Assembly (NCBI GenBank): GCA_007692755.1
Contig: REBL01000169.1
Coordinates: forward strand, 1-41,203
DNA length: 41,203 nucleotides
Direction of reading: 5' to 3'
From: Nodularia sp. (in: cyanobacteria)
Lineage (GTDB): Bacteria; Cyanobacteriota; Cyanobacteriia; Cyanobacteriales; Nostocaceae
How positions within the stretch are numbered: position 1 is the first letter of the stretch; every line of letters starts with the position of its first letter. Below are positions 16,828 through 25,593 of this stretch, piece by piece. The notes under the pieces were generated by a model. That model worked only from the letters and a program-made list of their open reading frames with translations. It was not told the DNA's origin and did not search any database. Both the position numbers and the translations under genes were made by a program.

Positions 16828-18150
16828 TTATGGGTATATTTTTGAACTCCTAATAAAATTATTATATTCAGATGCAATGGGTAGAATCAGATGACTGTAC
16901 TTATCTGGGAAAGCAGCTATGTCTGTGTAGTGAAAAGTAATATTTTGACTATAAATATTGTTTAACATATATTCGTTAATTTGTTCTACAAAGTGAGAAG
17001 AGCCTTCGTAAATTAACGGATTTCCAAAATTATCTATGACCATATATTTTGTATAATTCATATCTGCTAGTTTATTCAGCAAATCTTTCGCAAGCTCTAT
17101 ATCTGTTATAGATAAAATTTCATTTTCCCAATAAAGTATAGGAGTATCTTCTTTTATTTTGCTTAGAGAAGAAAGTAAAATTTCAAAATCAAATCCATCT
17201 GTATCAGTTTTTAAAAGTATACATTTGCCTATATCCAACTTTATCATAATAGATTCTAATGAATGAGATTCTATAAATTTATTTTCCGTTTCTACCGCTT
17301 TAGCCGTACCATTATTTTTTACCAATTCTACCTGATTAGAAGTATTTTTAGATACAAAAGAATTTACAAAAGTAATTCTCTCGTTATAATCTAAAAGGTT
17401 CAATTTCATCAGACTAAAAAATTCTTTATCTGCTTCTATACATATTATGGGGTTTAAACAATATTGCAGCAAAAGAGCTGTTGTATCACCAACGTTTGCT
17501 CCAATGTCAACTATAAAATCTTGACTGTTAGGTAAATGTTTAGCGATGAGAGCAATAAATTTATCATAAAGTCTAAACCTAGCCTGATAAAGTGGCAAAG
17601 CATGATCATGGGGAAGTCTCAAAGGGATTTCTTTGATGTTGTAAGTAATAAAATTTTTGTCTAGTTGGTTTATAATTGGTTTTTTTTCTTGTAATACAAC
17701 ATCGATTTGGCTGCTTAAATTATCAATTTTGCCAGATAGTATTTGATCTCCTGATAATTCTGATAAAACTTTTTTATCTTCGTATTTTAAAGAAATTTTT
17801 GCAGAGATATAACCCAACAACACATCCCACTCAATGGAAGCTAAGTTACGCACAAGAGACAGTTGTAATCCTTCACTAATATCTAAATCCTCTTCCATTA
17901 ATAAATTCATAGCGATACCAGATAAAAACATTGTTGCTTCTTCTGCGTAAATATTACCTGTGTTAATAAGTAAAGTAATTTTTTCGCTTTCAGGATGATT
18001 TGCTAAAGCTTGAATTACTTGTTGTAATTCTAAACCCAATTCATCCTCTGGTTTTGTCCAATCTGGGAAAATAATATAATTAATTTGCCTGAGATTCAAA
18101 GACAGCAAAGTTTCATATTCAAAATTCTGGACATAGGAAATAAATGTCAT
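16828..18150 (-). CDS. FkbM-type methyltransferase with N-terminal glycosyltransferase-associated domain
   Basis: A 440-residue protein in two parts. Residues about 14-125 repeat the domain at the C-terminus of the next gene downstream: IIFPDWTKPEDELGLELQ, TLLINTGNI, EEDLDISEGLQLSLV. Residues about 175-400 form an FkbM-family SAM methyltransferase, with IVDIGANVGDTTALLL as motif I, CIEADKEFFSLMKLNL as the acidic loop, and LLKTDTDGFDFEILL. FkbM proteins O-methylate sugars or polyketides; next to several glycosyltransferases a sugar is the likely substrate. It is 119 bp upstream of the modular gene on the same strand, so a common transcript is plausible. Confidence 0.85.
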   Translation of the reverse strand: MTFISYVQNFEYETLLSLNLRQINYIIFPDWTKPEDELGLELQQVIQALANHPESEKITLLINTGNIYAEEATMFLSGIAMNLLMEEDLDISEGLQLSLVRNLASIEWDVLLGYISAKISLKYEDKKVLSELSGDQILSGKIDNLSSQIDVVLQEKKPIINQLDKNFITYNIKEIPLRLPHDHALPLYQARFRLYDKFIALIAKHLPNSQDFIVDIGANVGDTTALLLQYCLNPIICIEADKEFFSLMKLNLLDYNERITFVNSFVSKNTSNQVELVKNNGTAKAVETENKFIESHSLESIMIKLDIGKCILLKTDTDGFDFEILLSSLSKIKEDTPILYWENEILSITDIELAKDLLNKLADMNYTKYMVIDNFGNPLIYEGSSHFVEQINEYMLNNIYSQNITFHYTDIAAFPDKYSHLILPIASEYNNFIRSSKIYP

Positions 18151-18664
18151 TTTACTAATTCCTCTTGTATGGGTATTTAAATCTTAATTTAGTAAGGATG
18201 ATTATAGTTATATTTTTCTTACGGACAATGAAATAATCTTCCCCTAAACTAGCCATGTTTGATTAATACCTGTAAAAAATACTTAGGTAATATAAGCCTC
18301 TACTAAACATAGGATACCCACCACACTATAGGAAATATCATCTGGGCGAATTTTTTACACAAATCTTAAAAGCTGACTTCAAAAGACTAATTAGTAATAT
18401 CTGTTTCAAAACAAAATTTACCGGTTTTGTTGCAGAGATACATAGTTTACTCTTATTTTCAGCCAAACATAAATTTCAGCGAGAGGCTCAGATCCCCGAC
18501 TTCTTCAAGAAGTCCGAGATATATATTTGCATTATTCACTAATTTATGATATGGAAAGCTGCCAATGAATATCAGCTAAAAATATTAGGGTTTCCAGCAT
18601 TTCCCAAAAAATGAGAGAATTACAAGTTAACCATTACAACTACAAAATTTTAAATACACAGATC
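18151..18664. other. Intergenic region between the FkbM gene and psb28
   Basis: About 500 AT-rich bases between divergent genes, expected to hold both promoters. The one clear structure is the palindrome GACTTCTTCAAGAAGTC (18498-18514), flanked by GATCCC and GAGAT, a form of a common Nostoc repeat. I see no convincing gene or RNA in it. The upstream part of the open frame at 18611-18664 is not expected to be translated. Confidence 0.4.
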
Positions 18665-19003
18665 ATGGTCAAAATTCAATTTTCTAAAGGTATTGACGAA
18701 GAAGTAATTCCCGAAGTACGCTTAACGCGATCGCGCACTGGAGACAGTGGTACAGCCACCTTTATCTTCACAAATCCCCAAATATTGGCGGAAGGTAGCA
18801 CCGAAGAAATCACCGGGATGTACCTGATAGACGAAGAAGGCGAAATCATTACCCGCGAAGTTAAGGGTAAATTTGTCAACGGTAAACCAGAAGGCATAGA
18901 AGCAATTCATGTGATGAAATCCCCCGAAGAATGGGAACGTTTTATGCGCTTCATGGAACGCTATGCCGAACAAAACGGTTTGGGATTCAATAAAGCTGAT
19001 TGA
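18665..19003 (+). CDS. psb28: Photosystem II assembly protein Psb28
   Basis: Psb28 binds transiently to CP47-containing photosystem II assembly intermediates at the thylakoid membrane. The product from the internal ATG at 18665 starts [20 protein letters not shown], as known Psb28 proteins do. The same frame is open from an ATG at 18611, but those 18 extra residues have no family counterpart. Conserved blocks: [46 protein letters not shown]. At 112 residues the length is typical. A moaB-like gene follows on the same strand after about 100 bases. Confidence 0.93.
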   Translation: MVKIQFSKGIDEEVIPEVRLTRSRTGDSGTATFIFTNPQILAEGSTEEITGMYLIDEEGEIITREVKGKFVNGKPEGIEAIHVMKSPEEWERFMRFMERYAEQNGLGFNKAD

Positions 19004-19101
19004 CACCAAATTCAAATATGCGTCTGATATTATCTCTGTAGAGACGTTGTATACAACGTTTCTACATTCTTTGACTTTCCCCCTCATCCCCCTTACTTCT
19101 C

Positions 19102-19605
19102 GTGTCACCACAACCACACCCCGACTCCCCAGGAAACATAGTCACCTGTGCTGTTGTGACAGTCAGTGATACTCGTGACCCAGAAACCGATAAAAGTGGT
19201 CAGCTAATCCAGCAAATGCTTGTTGCTGCTCACCATATTGTGGGAGCATACAAAATCATTAAAGATGAGCCAGCGCAGATTCAAGCACAGATAAAAGAAT
19301 TGAGTAAAAATGCTGGTTTAGATGTAATCATCTTCAATGGTGGTACTGGTATCGCCCCCAGAGATACCACCTATGATGCTATTGAGAAATTATTAGAGAA
19401 AACCTTACCCGGATTTGGGGAGTTATTTCGATTTTTAAGTTATCAAGAAATTGGTTCCCGCGCGATCGCTTCTCGTGCTGTGGCTGGCGTTTATCAACAT
19501 AAATTAATCTTCTCCCTTCCCGGTTCTAGTAACGCGGTGCGATTGGGGATGGAAAAGCTGATTCTGCCGGAAATGGCTCATTTGGTTAGTCAGTTGCAGA
19601 TGTAG
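19102..19605 (+). CDS. moaB: Molybdenum cofactor biosynthesis protein, MoaB/MogA family
   Basis: MogA/MoaB proteins bind molybdopterin and help adenylate it before molybdenum insertion; cyanobacteria need Moco for nitrate reductase. Motifs: [19 protein letters not shown] near the start, [20 protein letters not shown] as the molybdopterin-binding loop, and [20 protein letters not shown]. The start used is GTG at 19102; the first ~11 residues (rich in Pro and His) are not conserved in the family, so the true start may be slightly downstream. Length 167 aa is usual. A MITE-like copy begins about 50 bases after the stop. Confidence 0.88.
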   Translation: MSPQPHPDSPGNIVTCAVVTVSDTRDPETDKSGQLIQQMLVAAHHIVGAYKIIKDEPAQIQAQIKELSKNAGLDVIIFNGGTGIAPRDTTYDAIEKLLEKTLPGFGELFRFLSYQEIGSRAIASRAVAGVYQHKLIFSLPGSSNAVRLGMEKLILPEMAHLVSQLQM

Positions 19606-19654
19606 GGAAATTCTTTTTTGTGTCATAACACCCCTCCCCCCAAGCGAGGCTAAG

Positions 19655-19790
19655 GTGTACACACAAATAATCTGATCCCCCTAAATCCCCCTTCTCAAGG
19701 GGGACTTTGATTCTATTTCCCCCCTTCTCAAGGGGGGCTAGGGGGGATCAAAACGTGATGAGGCAACTTGATAAGACTTGTGTGTACACA
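19655..19790. mobile_element. MITE-like repeat, copy 3
   Basis: Bounded by GTGTACACACAA (19655-19666) and its exact complement TTGTGTGTACAC (19778-19789). Interior blocks match copies 1 and 2: ATCTGATCCCCCTAAATCCC, GACTTTGATTCTA, GGCTAGGGGGGATCAAAACG, TGATGAGGCAACTTGATAAG. It lies between two convergent genes and lacks the outer CCTTAGTAAGG portion seen in copy 2. Confidence 0.75.
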
Positions 19791-19815
19791 GTAGCGGGGC
19801 TGGGGGTGCGGTTCC

Positions 19816-19844
19816 ATTAAAAAACCCCCGTATATCCGGAGGTT
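19816..19844 (-). terminator. Terminator of mraY
   Basis: On the minus strand AACCTCCG (19844-19837) pairs with CGGGGGTT (19830-19823), with one mismatch, and a T-run follows (the complement of 19816-19824). It lies about 60 bases past the mraY stop. Confidence 0.65.
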
Positions 19845-19901
19845 GTCGTTTCTTAAATTAGTTTTTCAAAAGTCTTAAAAAGCAGCAATTCCTACTGAAT
19901 G

Positions 19902-20999
19902 CTACGCGATCGCTAAACAAATCACAGCCAAAATCGCAGCGATAATATAAAACACCGCCACTACTTGTAGTTCTGACCAGCCTGTCAACTCTAAATGATG
20001 GTGTAGGGGAGCCATTTTAAATAAACGCTTACCTTTTCCATCTGGTCCCTTTGTCGCTTTGTAATAACCTACCTGGGCGATTACCGAAAGAGTTTCTACA
20101 AAGAAAATCCCACTGAGAATAAACAGCGCTACCAAACTATTAGTCAGTAATGCCACAGCCGCTAAAGCCCCACCCAGCGCTAAGGAACCAGTATCACCCA
20201 TGAATACACGGGCTGGGTTGCGGTTATGGGCTAAGAAACCTAAGCAACCGCCACTTAAAGCGGCACAAAAAACCATCAATCCAGGGTAAGCCGGGGCAAT
20301 TATCGCACCTAATGTCAGTAAAGCGATCGCCACGGTTCCTGATGCTAAACCATCAATCCCGTCAGTTAAATTAGTGGCATTACTTTCTGCGACTAAGGCA
20401 AAACCAGCCAAAGGCCAGAATAAAAATCCTAAAGGCAGTGTAAAACTCACCCAAGGTAAAGCAATATTTGTAATCTGAGAATCTTGAGTAGACATCAGCC
20501 ACAGACAAAACACGGCTGCAAATACAATTTGCAAAGCCAGTTTCATCTTCGGGGATATGCCTTTATTTGATTTGCGGCGGAGAATTTGCCAATCATCCAG
20601 CCAGCCCACAAATCCATAGCTGAGAGTTAAAGCCGAAACGGCCAGCACTTCTGGGGAAAAATTAGCAAATATACAGGCGATCGCCACAGCCACGGGGACA
20701 AAGAATATACCCCCCATCGTTGGTGTACCAGCTTTTTTCAAATGGGCTTGGGGTCCATCCTCCCGGATGATTTGCCCAGTTTTGAGTGCTTCCAGCAGTG
20801 GTATAACTACAAAGCCGATAGCCGCTGCACTCACAGCAGACACCAACAATGGTAATGTCAGTGACATCCCTTGCCACGGCGTTCTATTACCCAGCCAATC
20901 AAATATCAATGCTGCTACACTGAGGGCTAGGACTAAACCAGAAGCTAATCCAATACCCGAAACGTTTGATCCTTGGTTAGGAGACAATTTAGCGTCCAC
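19902..20999 (-). CDS. mraY: Phospho-N-acetylmuramoyl-pentapeptide transferase MraY
   Basis: MraY moves phospho-MurNAc-pentapeptide from UDP onto undecaprenyl phosphate, making lipid I at the inner face of the plasma membrane. About ten hydrophobic segments are visible. Family signatures: KKAGTPTMGGIFF, the aspartate-rich NLTDGIDGLASG, FMGDTGSLALGG and MAPLHHHLELTGWSE. I prefer the GTG at 20999 as start because AAGGA lies eight bases upstream and the product then begins DAKLSPNQGSN, as other Nostoc proteins do; the frame stays open to 21041. The catalytic Asp residues are all present. DUF3134 follows upstream on the same strand. Confidence 0.95.
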   Translation of the reverse strand: MDAKLSPNQGSNVSGIGLASGLVLALSVAALIFDWLGNRTPWQGMSLTLPLLVSAVSAAAIGFVVIPLLEALKTGQIIREDGPQAHLKKAGTPTMGGIFFVPVAVAIACIFANFSPEVLAVSALTLSYGFVGWLDDWQILRRKSNKGISPKMKLALQIVFAAVFCLWLMSTQDSQITNIALPWVSFTLPLGFLFWPLAGFALVAESNATNLTDGIDGLASGTVAIALLTLGAIIAPAYPGLMVFCAALSGGCLGFLAHNRNPARVFMGDTGSLALGGALAAVALLTNSLVALFILSGIFFVETLSVIAQVGYYKATKGPDGKGKRLFKMAPLHHHLELTGWSELQVVAVFYIIAAILAVICLAIA

Positions 21000-21155
21000 A
21001 AAAATTTCCTTCACTCCACACTTAAAAAATTCAACAATCAAAACAATAGATATTACCTAGTACAGCCAGGCAAAAATTAATATAGATTTTGTCACGGCAA
21101 AAGCCTGTTGAGTTTTGACGAAGGCGTAGCGGTACTAGTAATCAGCCTCCATAGG

Positions 21156-21395
21156 CTAATCTTCGTCTACACTCACTTCACTGTCATCATCCATATCGTA
21201 ATCCTCTATGCCGTCTTCTGTACTTAATAAGTCTGATATTTCTGCTTCTTGTTGTGAAAACTCGGTTTCTTGAACATGACGCGCTACGAGACGGCCTTTA
21301 AATTGCAACCAGTCCAACATCGAAGACTCTGGCTTTAATGGGATTACCTGTGCGCGTTGGTTGCGGGGTTCTTCACTTAAAGGAGAATTCAACAT
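21156..21395 (-). CDS. DUF3134 family small acidic protein
   Basis: A 79-residue cyanobacteria-specific protein of unknown role. It starts MLNSPLSEEPRNQRAQVIPL, has a short central helix with SMLDWLQFKGRLVAR, and ends in a run of Asp and Glu (residues 60-79). This layout matches the DUF3134 family as I know it. No signal peptide or membrane segment. It lies upstream of mraY on the same strand with a 115-bp gap, and divergent from the fibrillin gene. No function is proposed. Confidence 0.8.
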   Translation of the reverse strand: MLNSPLSEEPRNQRAQVIPLKPESSMLDWLQFKGRLVARHVQETEFSQQEAEISDLLSTEDGIEDYDMDDDSEVSVDED

Positions 21396-21637
21396 ATCTA
21401 CGAAAACACAAAAAGGTTTATGTAACTAGACATTAAGAAGTCTATCACTGACAAGGGATAATTTAATTATTCATTCGACTCTGGGGTGAATAAATCCGTA
21501 AGCTGACAGAATTATTTTTATTTAATAGTGGTTGAACAACCTGGAAGAGATTTTTAGTATTTTGTAAGGTGCTATACATACGACATTAATATCGACTTAA
21601 GGTAGATGAATCTTGATGATTTTTGAGGTGACAGACG

Positions 21638-22222
21638 ATGATCGGCAAAGCAAATCTCATTGATGCGATCGCTGGAACAAATCGCGGTTTAGTAGCGACT
21701 GAACCACAAAAACAGGCTATCTTAGCCGCGATCGCTAACTTGGAAGACTTTAACCCTACGCCTCGTCCCCTAGAAGCAAGCAATTTGCTCGATGGTGATT
21801 GGCGCTTAATCTATACAACCAGTAAAGCTCTTTTAAACCTGGATCGTATTCCTTTATGTAAACTTGGTCAAATTTATCAGTCTATTCGGGTCAATACTAC
21901 CAGCGTCTATAACATAGCCGAGATTTATGGCTTACCTTATCTTGAAGGATTAGTTAGCGTCGCTGCCAAATTTGAACCAGTTTCAGAACGACGTGTCCAA
22001 GTAAAATTTCAGCGCTCAATTGTTGGTTTAAAACGTTTCATAGATTACAGTTCTCCCGCCAGTTTTATCCAGCAAATTGAAGCTGGTAAAAAAATTACGG
22101 CGATTGATACACCTTTAAATAGTGATAAACAGCAGGGCTGGTTGGACATCACTTATTTAGATAGCGATTTGCGAGTTAGCAGGGGTAACGAGGGTAGTGT
22201 GTTTGTTTTAAGTAAAACATAA
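21638..22222 (+). CDS. PAP/fibrillin family protein
   Basis: Plastid-lipid-associated proteins (fibrillins) coat thylakoid-derived lipid bodies and affect photoprotection; cyanobacteria keep small versions. The 194-residue product shows the domain pattern: NLIDAIAGTNRGL at the start, the conserved LDGDWRLIYTTSKALL, a central beta-barrel segment with YNIAEIYGLPYLEGLVSVAA, and the C-terminal GWLDITYLDSDLRVSRGNEG followed by SVFVL, which is the most conserved part of the family. It has no signal peptide. Placed about 250 bases before psaE on the same strand. Confidence 0.9.
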   Translation: MIGKANLIDAIAGTNRGLVATEPQKQAILAAIANLEDFNPTPRPLEASNLLDGDWRLIYTTSKALLNLDRIPLCKLGQIYQSIRVNTTSVYNIAEIYGLPYLEGLVSVAAKFEPVSERRVQVKFQRSIVGLKRFIDYSSPASFIQQIEAGKKITAIDTPLNSDKQQGWLDITYLDSDLRVSRGNEGSVFVLSKT

Positions 22223-22475
22223 ATTTTTTCCACTTTGTGTATTATCCGAATGAAATTAAGCGATCATGGGGTTTTTGTCAAGGAGGGTCAGACACCTATT
22301 GTAAATTTGGGATTTGAGATTAGTAAGTCCTCAAAGGAAGAGATGAAAGCGATGGGGCGTATAACAATCTGGTGATAAATAACTTAACAAAGCCTCTAAG
22401 CGAGACCTAGAGGATGTACAGTGAAATCAATTAGCCCCAGATATTGGCAATCAATAATTAAAAGGGAAGATAATC
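22223..22475 (+). other. psaE upstream region with hairpin
   Basis: About 250 bases before psaE. CCTCTA (22393-22398) pairs with TAGAGG (22408-22413) in what would be the 5' leader, a possible regulatory or mRNA-stabilising hairpin. A 41-codon frame (ATG 22250 to TGA 22375) starts eight bases before a HIP-like AAGCGATCATGG, but has no good ribosome site, so I do not call it a gene. Confidence 0.4.
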
Positions 22476-22688
22476 ATGGTTCAACGTGGTTCTAAAGTAC
22501 GTATTCTCCGCCCCGAATCCTACTGGTTTCAGGAAGTAGGCACTGTGGCTACTATCGACCAAAGCGGCATCAAATACGCTGCAATTGTGCGGTTTGATAA
22601 GGTCAATTACTCTGGCATCAACACCAATAACTTTGCCGTAGACGAATTAGTTGAGGTAGAACCACCAAAGGCTAAAGCGAAAAAGTAA
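22476..22688 (+). CDS. psaE: Photosystem I reaction centre subunit IV (PsaE)
   Basis: PsaE is a small SH3-fold protein on the stromal/cytoplasmic face of photosystem I, helping ferredoxin docking and cyclic electron flow. The 70-residue product is complete: [40 protein letters not shown], then [18 protein letters not shown], and a short Lys/Ala tail. The ribosome site is a weak AAGGGAAGA about 10 bases before ATG. It is transcribed alone as far as visible. Assignment is secure. Confidence 0.97.
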   Translation: MVQRGSKVRILRPESYWFQEVGTVATIDQSGIKYAAIVRFDKVNYSGINTNNFAVDELVEVEPPKAKAKK

Positions 22689-22931
22689 GCGGCAAAGTCC
22701 AAAGGGGATGATTTGGTGAGATGATGGAGAGAAGCCTGAAGTATGATGTCTAGAACTTTGAGTTCTGGTATCCTTGAGCCTAAAATACTCTACTTTATAG
22801 GAAGCCGACCTGCGGGTATTTACGGTTTTTCTTTGGTTGTAAGATAACAGACTCATTCAAGTCTATATACTTACCCATCATCTGACCATTTGATCCCCAA
22901 TAGCTAAAATTTGCCTGTTTAATCAGCTTAA

Positions 22932-23780
22932 ATGCCTGAACTGCCTGAAGTCGAAACAGTCCGCAGGGGTCTAAATCAATTGACCCTGCATCGAGAAATT
23001 ACGGGTGGGGATGTGTTGCTAAACCGCACCATCGCCTACCCATTTTCTGTAGATGAGTTTATTCCTGAAATTACTGGCAGTGCGATCGCTTCTTGGCATC
23101 GTCGTGGTAAATATCTTTTAGCCCAACTCACTCACTCATCTCATTCATCTCCCGTTTGGTTGGGCGTTCATCTGCGAATGACTGGTCAACTCCTGTGGGT
23201 ACATCAAGATGAACCAGTACACAAGCACACCAGGGTGAGGTTATATTTTAAAGACCAGCAAGAATTACGCTTCGTAGACCAGCGCACCTTCGGTCAAATG
23301 TGGTGGGTTCCCCCAGGAGTAGCAGTAGAAACTATCATGACTGGTTTAGCAAAACTGGCAGTAGACCCGTTTTCACCAGAGTTCACAGTTGAGTATCTCG
23401 CCCATAAATTGCAAAATCGCCGTCGTCCCATCAAAACGGCATTATTAGATCAGTCAGTGGTCGCAGGATTAGGTAATATTTACGCTGATGAGGCTTTATT
23501 TAAGAGTGGAATTTTACCAGAAACCCTCTGTCTAGATTTGCAGTTGAAGCAAATTCAGCGTTTACATACAGCCATCATTCAAGTCTTAGAAACCAGCATT
23601 GCGGCTGGCGGGACAACCTTTAGCAATTTTCTCAATGTTCAAGGAGTTAACGGTAATTATGGCGGTGTAGCTTGGGTATATAACCGCACTGGCGAACCTT
23701 GCCGAGTTTGTAGTACGCCCATACAGCGCATTAAATTAGCCGGGCGTTCCAGTCACTTCTGCCCCCAGTGTCAAAATTGA
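22932..23780 (+). CDS. mutM: Formamidopyrimidine-DNA glycosylase (Fpg/MutM)
   Basis: Fpg removes 8-oxoguanine and formamidopyrimidines from DNA and cuts the AP site. The N-terminal Pro2/Glu3 pair is present in MPELPEVETVRRG. The DNA-binding Lys is in RRGKYLLAQL, the helix-two-turn-helix in LLDQSVVAGLGNIYADEAL, and the C-terminal zinc finger in CRVC...CPQC. All catalytic residues are present, and the length (282 aa) is normal. It lies between psaE and ndhO on the same strand. A heptamer repeat begins right at the stop. Confidence 0.97.
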   Translation: MPELPEVETVRRGLNQLTLHREITGGDVLLNRTIAYPFSVDEFIPEITGSAIASWHRRGKYLLAQLTHSSHSSPVWLGVHLRMTGQLLWVHQDEPVHKHTRVRLYFKDQQELRFVDQRTFGQMWWVPPGVAVETIMTGLAKLAVDPFSPEFTVEYLAHKLQNRRRPIKTALLDQSVVAGLGNIYADEALFKSGILPETLCLDLQLKQIQRLHTAIIQVLETSIAAGGTTFSNFLNVQGVNGNYGGVAWVYNRTGEPCRVCSTPIQRIKLAGRSSHFCPQCQN

Positions 23781-23817
23781 TGGGAGTGGGGAGTGGGGAG
23801 TGGGGAGTGGGGAGTGG
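23781..23817. repeat. Heptanucleotide tandem repeat (GGGGAGT)
   Basis: About five copies of the 7-base unit GGGGAGT follow directly after mutM. Short tandem heptamers of this type are typical of heterocystous cyanobacteria. Confidence 0.75.
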
Positions 23818-23922
23818 AATATTTGCTTTGTCCTTTTGTGTTCCAGATATTCTTAAGTGAAAATACATCTGCTCACAAGCTAAAATCCTCTTAAAACGAT
23901 CTGCAAATTCAAGAGGCAATTT

Positions 23923-24138
23923 ATGGCAGTCAAAAAGGGAGACATGGTTCGCGCTATCCGCGAGAAGTTGGAAAACAGTCTGGAAGCAAAAGCCAGTGAT
24001 ACCCGCTTTCCTTCATATTTGTTTGACAGTAAGGGCGAAATTGTCGATACGAAAGGTGATTATGCTCTGGTAAAATTCGGGAAAGTGCCAACACCCAATA
24101 TTTGGTTACGCTTGGATCAACTTGAAGAATTTAACTAA
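23923..24138 (+). CDS. ndhO: NAD(P)H-quinone oxidoreductase subunit O (NdhO)
   Basis: NdhO is a small oxygenic-photosynthesis-specific subunit of NDH-1 in the thylakoid membrane, used in cyclic electron flow and CO2 uptake. The 71-residue product starts [20 protein letters not shown] and contains [35 protein letters not shown] and LDQLEEF, the family's conserved segments. AAGAGGCAA lies before ATG. A strong hairpin terminator follows. Assignment is secure. Confidence 0.95.
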   Translation: MAVKKGDMVRAIREKLENSLEAKASDTRFPSYLFDSKGEIVDTKGDYALVKFGKVPTPNIWLRLDQLEEFN

Positions 24139-24169
24139 CCTTCAGCGTCAAGTCTGACCCTACACACAC

Positions 24170-24194
24170 AAAACCTGCCTCCGCAGGTTTTAAT
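24170..24194. terminator. Bidirectional terminator after ndhO
   Basis: AAAACCTGC (24170-24178) pairs perfectly with GCAGGTTTT (24183-24191), with a CTCC loop. T's follow on the plus strand, and a run of A's precedes on it, so it can serve both ndhO and the convergent small gene. Confidence 0.8.
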
Positions 24195-24202
24195 ATTGCA
24201 TT

Positions 24203-24445
24203 TTATCCTTCTCTACCCTGTAACCCACCTCTGCGACTAGCGAGTTCTTTCTCTATTTCATCTTCATCTAATAAATGTTTACCAGAAGCAACAATTCTAG
24301 AGCGAATTTGGCGTAACCGTTCTCCCAAGGGAGTTTTATTTACAGAGGTTTTCAAGCGAAGAAATTCCACAAAATTTAAAACTTCCTCTTGTTTATCTTG
24401 TGGAAGGGAACGCCATTTGGTTAATAACTCTTGTTCTGTACTCAT
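24203..24445 (-). CDS. Antitoxin-like small protein (DUF2281 type), no toxin beside it
   Basis: An 80-residue protein beginning MSTEQELLTKWRSLPQDKQE, then VLNFVEFLRLK, a pattern of the DUF2281/VapB-like group in which L-P-x-x-x-x-x-E-V-L-x-F-V-E-F-L is conserved. The second half is basic, then acidic (RLRQIRSRIV, LDEDEIEKELASRRG), as in antitoxins that wrap a toxin. The next gene downstream on this strand is far away and on the other strand, so no partner toxin is encoded next to it. It may be an orphan antitoxin or regulate something elsewhere. Confidence 0.65.
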   Translation of the reverse strand: MSTEQELLTKWRSLPQDKQEEVLNFVEFLRLKTSVNKTPLGERLRQIRSRIVASGKHLLDEDEIEKELASRRGGLQGREG

Positions 24446-24604
24446 TTTGACTACCTACCTTTGATAATTTAGTCAAAGCAATATTAATCTATAATATGTC
24501 TGATTCTTCAAGAATTGGCTCAAGCCAATAAAGTCTAACTTTCTTAATTACGAATTACAAATTACGTTAGCGAAGCTCCTCTGAAAGAGGCATTACGAAT
24601 TATT

Positions 24605-25564
24605 ATGATTTCTCCTATTCTATGCCGTTCGCCTCGTGTCACCATCGTGGGTGCTGGTAGGGTTGGTAGTACTCTCGCCCAACGCATTGCTGAGAAAAAT
24701 CTTGCAGATGTGGTGTTGCTGGATATTGTTGAGGGAATGCCCCAAGGTTTAGCATTAGATTTGATGGAAGCTAGGGGTATTGAGTTACATCATCGGCAGA
24801 TTATCGGGACGAATGATTATGCTGATACTTCTGATTCCGAAATTGTGGTAATTACCGCCGGAATTCCCCGTAAACCTGGGATGAGTCGGGATGATTTGCT
24901 GAAAATTAATGCCAAGATTGTGGTCGAAGCAGCTAAGAGTGCGATCGCACATTCTCCCAATGCTATTTTTATAGTGGTCACCAATCCCTTAGATGTGATG
25001 ACTTATTTAGCTTGGGAAGCTACAGGTTTACCACGTCACCGAGTTATGGGTATGGCTGGGGTATTGGACTCAGCCCGATTTGAAACTTTCATTGCTTTAG
25101 AATTAGGGGTGTTACCTGCTGATGTGAAAGCGATGGTATTGGGTAGCCACGGTGATTTAATGGTTCCCTTGTCTCGTTATGCGACCGTTAACGGCATTCC
25201 CATTACAGAATTACTCGATTCAGCCACAATTGCCCGTTTGGTAGAGAGAACCCGCAACGGGGGCGCGGAAATTGTGGAATTGATGCGGACTGGTGGGGCA
25301 TTTTTTGCCCCTGCTTCAGCTGCGAGTGTGATGGTGGAATCAATTTTGTTGAATCAGTCGCGGTTGTTACCTGTGGCGACTTATTTACAAGGTGAATACG
25401 GTTTAGATGATGTTGTGATTGGTGTTCCCTGTCGTTTGGGTTGCGGTGGAATTGAGAAGGTTTTGGAATTGCATCTCACCGATGGGGAAGGAGAAGCTTT
25501 GCAGATGTCGGCGCAATCTGTGCGGAACAATATTAATCGGGCGCAGGAAATTTTAAATGGTTAA
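24605..25564 (+). CDS. mdh: Malate dehydrogenase (LDH-like type)
   Basis: Converts malate and oxaloacetate with NAD in the cytoplasm. The Rossmann start is VTIVGAGRVGSTLAQRIAEK with the acidic residue in VVLLDIVEG that selects NAD over NADP. The substrate loop IPRKPGMSRDDLL carries the two Arg/Met positions of malate rather than lactate dehydrogenases. The catalytic His is in VLGSHGDLMVPL. Length 319 aa fits. Repeats of ACGAATTAC lie just before the start. The AlbA_2 gene starts 29 bases after its stop on the same strand, so some co-transcription is possible. Confidence 0.95.
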   Translation: MISPILCRSPRVTIVGAGRVGSTLAQRIAEKNLADVVLLDIVEGMPQGLALDLMEARGIELHHRQIIGTNDYADTSDSEIVVITAGIPRKPGMSRDDLLKINAKIVVEAAKSAIAHSPNAIFIVVTNPLDVMTYLAWEATGLPRHRVMGMAGVLDSARFETFIALELGVLPADVKAMVLGSHGDLMVPLSRYATVNGIPITELLDSATIARLVERTRNGGAEIVELMRTGGAFFAPASAASVMVESILLNQSRLLPVATYLQGEYGLDDVVIGVPCRLGCGGIEKVLELHLTDGEGEALQMSAQSVRNNINRAQEILNG

Positions 25565-25593
25565 CAACTTAAAAATGGCATTTTGTATTTCTT

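Noticed and set aside
18722..19117. 131-residue frame on the minus strand across psb28
   Set aside because: It lies antisense to a well-conserved psb28 and the moaB-like start, with no recognisable protein features; a shadow frame.
23781..23817. Heptamer run as a CRISPR array or origin iterons
   Set aside because: Units are seven bases with no spacers; no cas, dnaA or rep gene is nearby. It is a simple tandem repeat. No CRISPR array was seen in the window.
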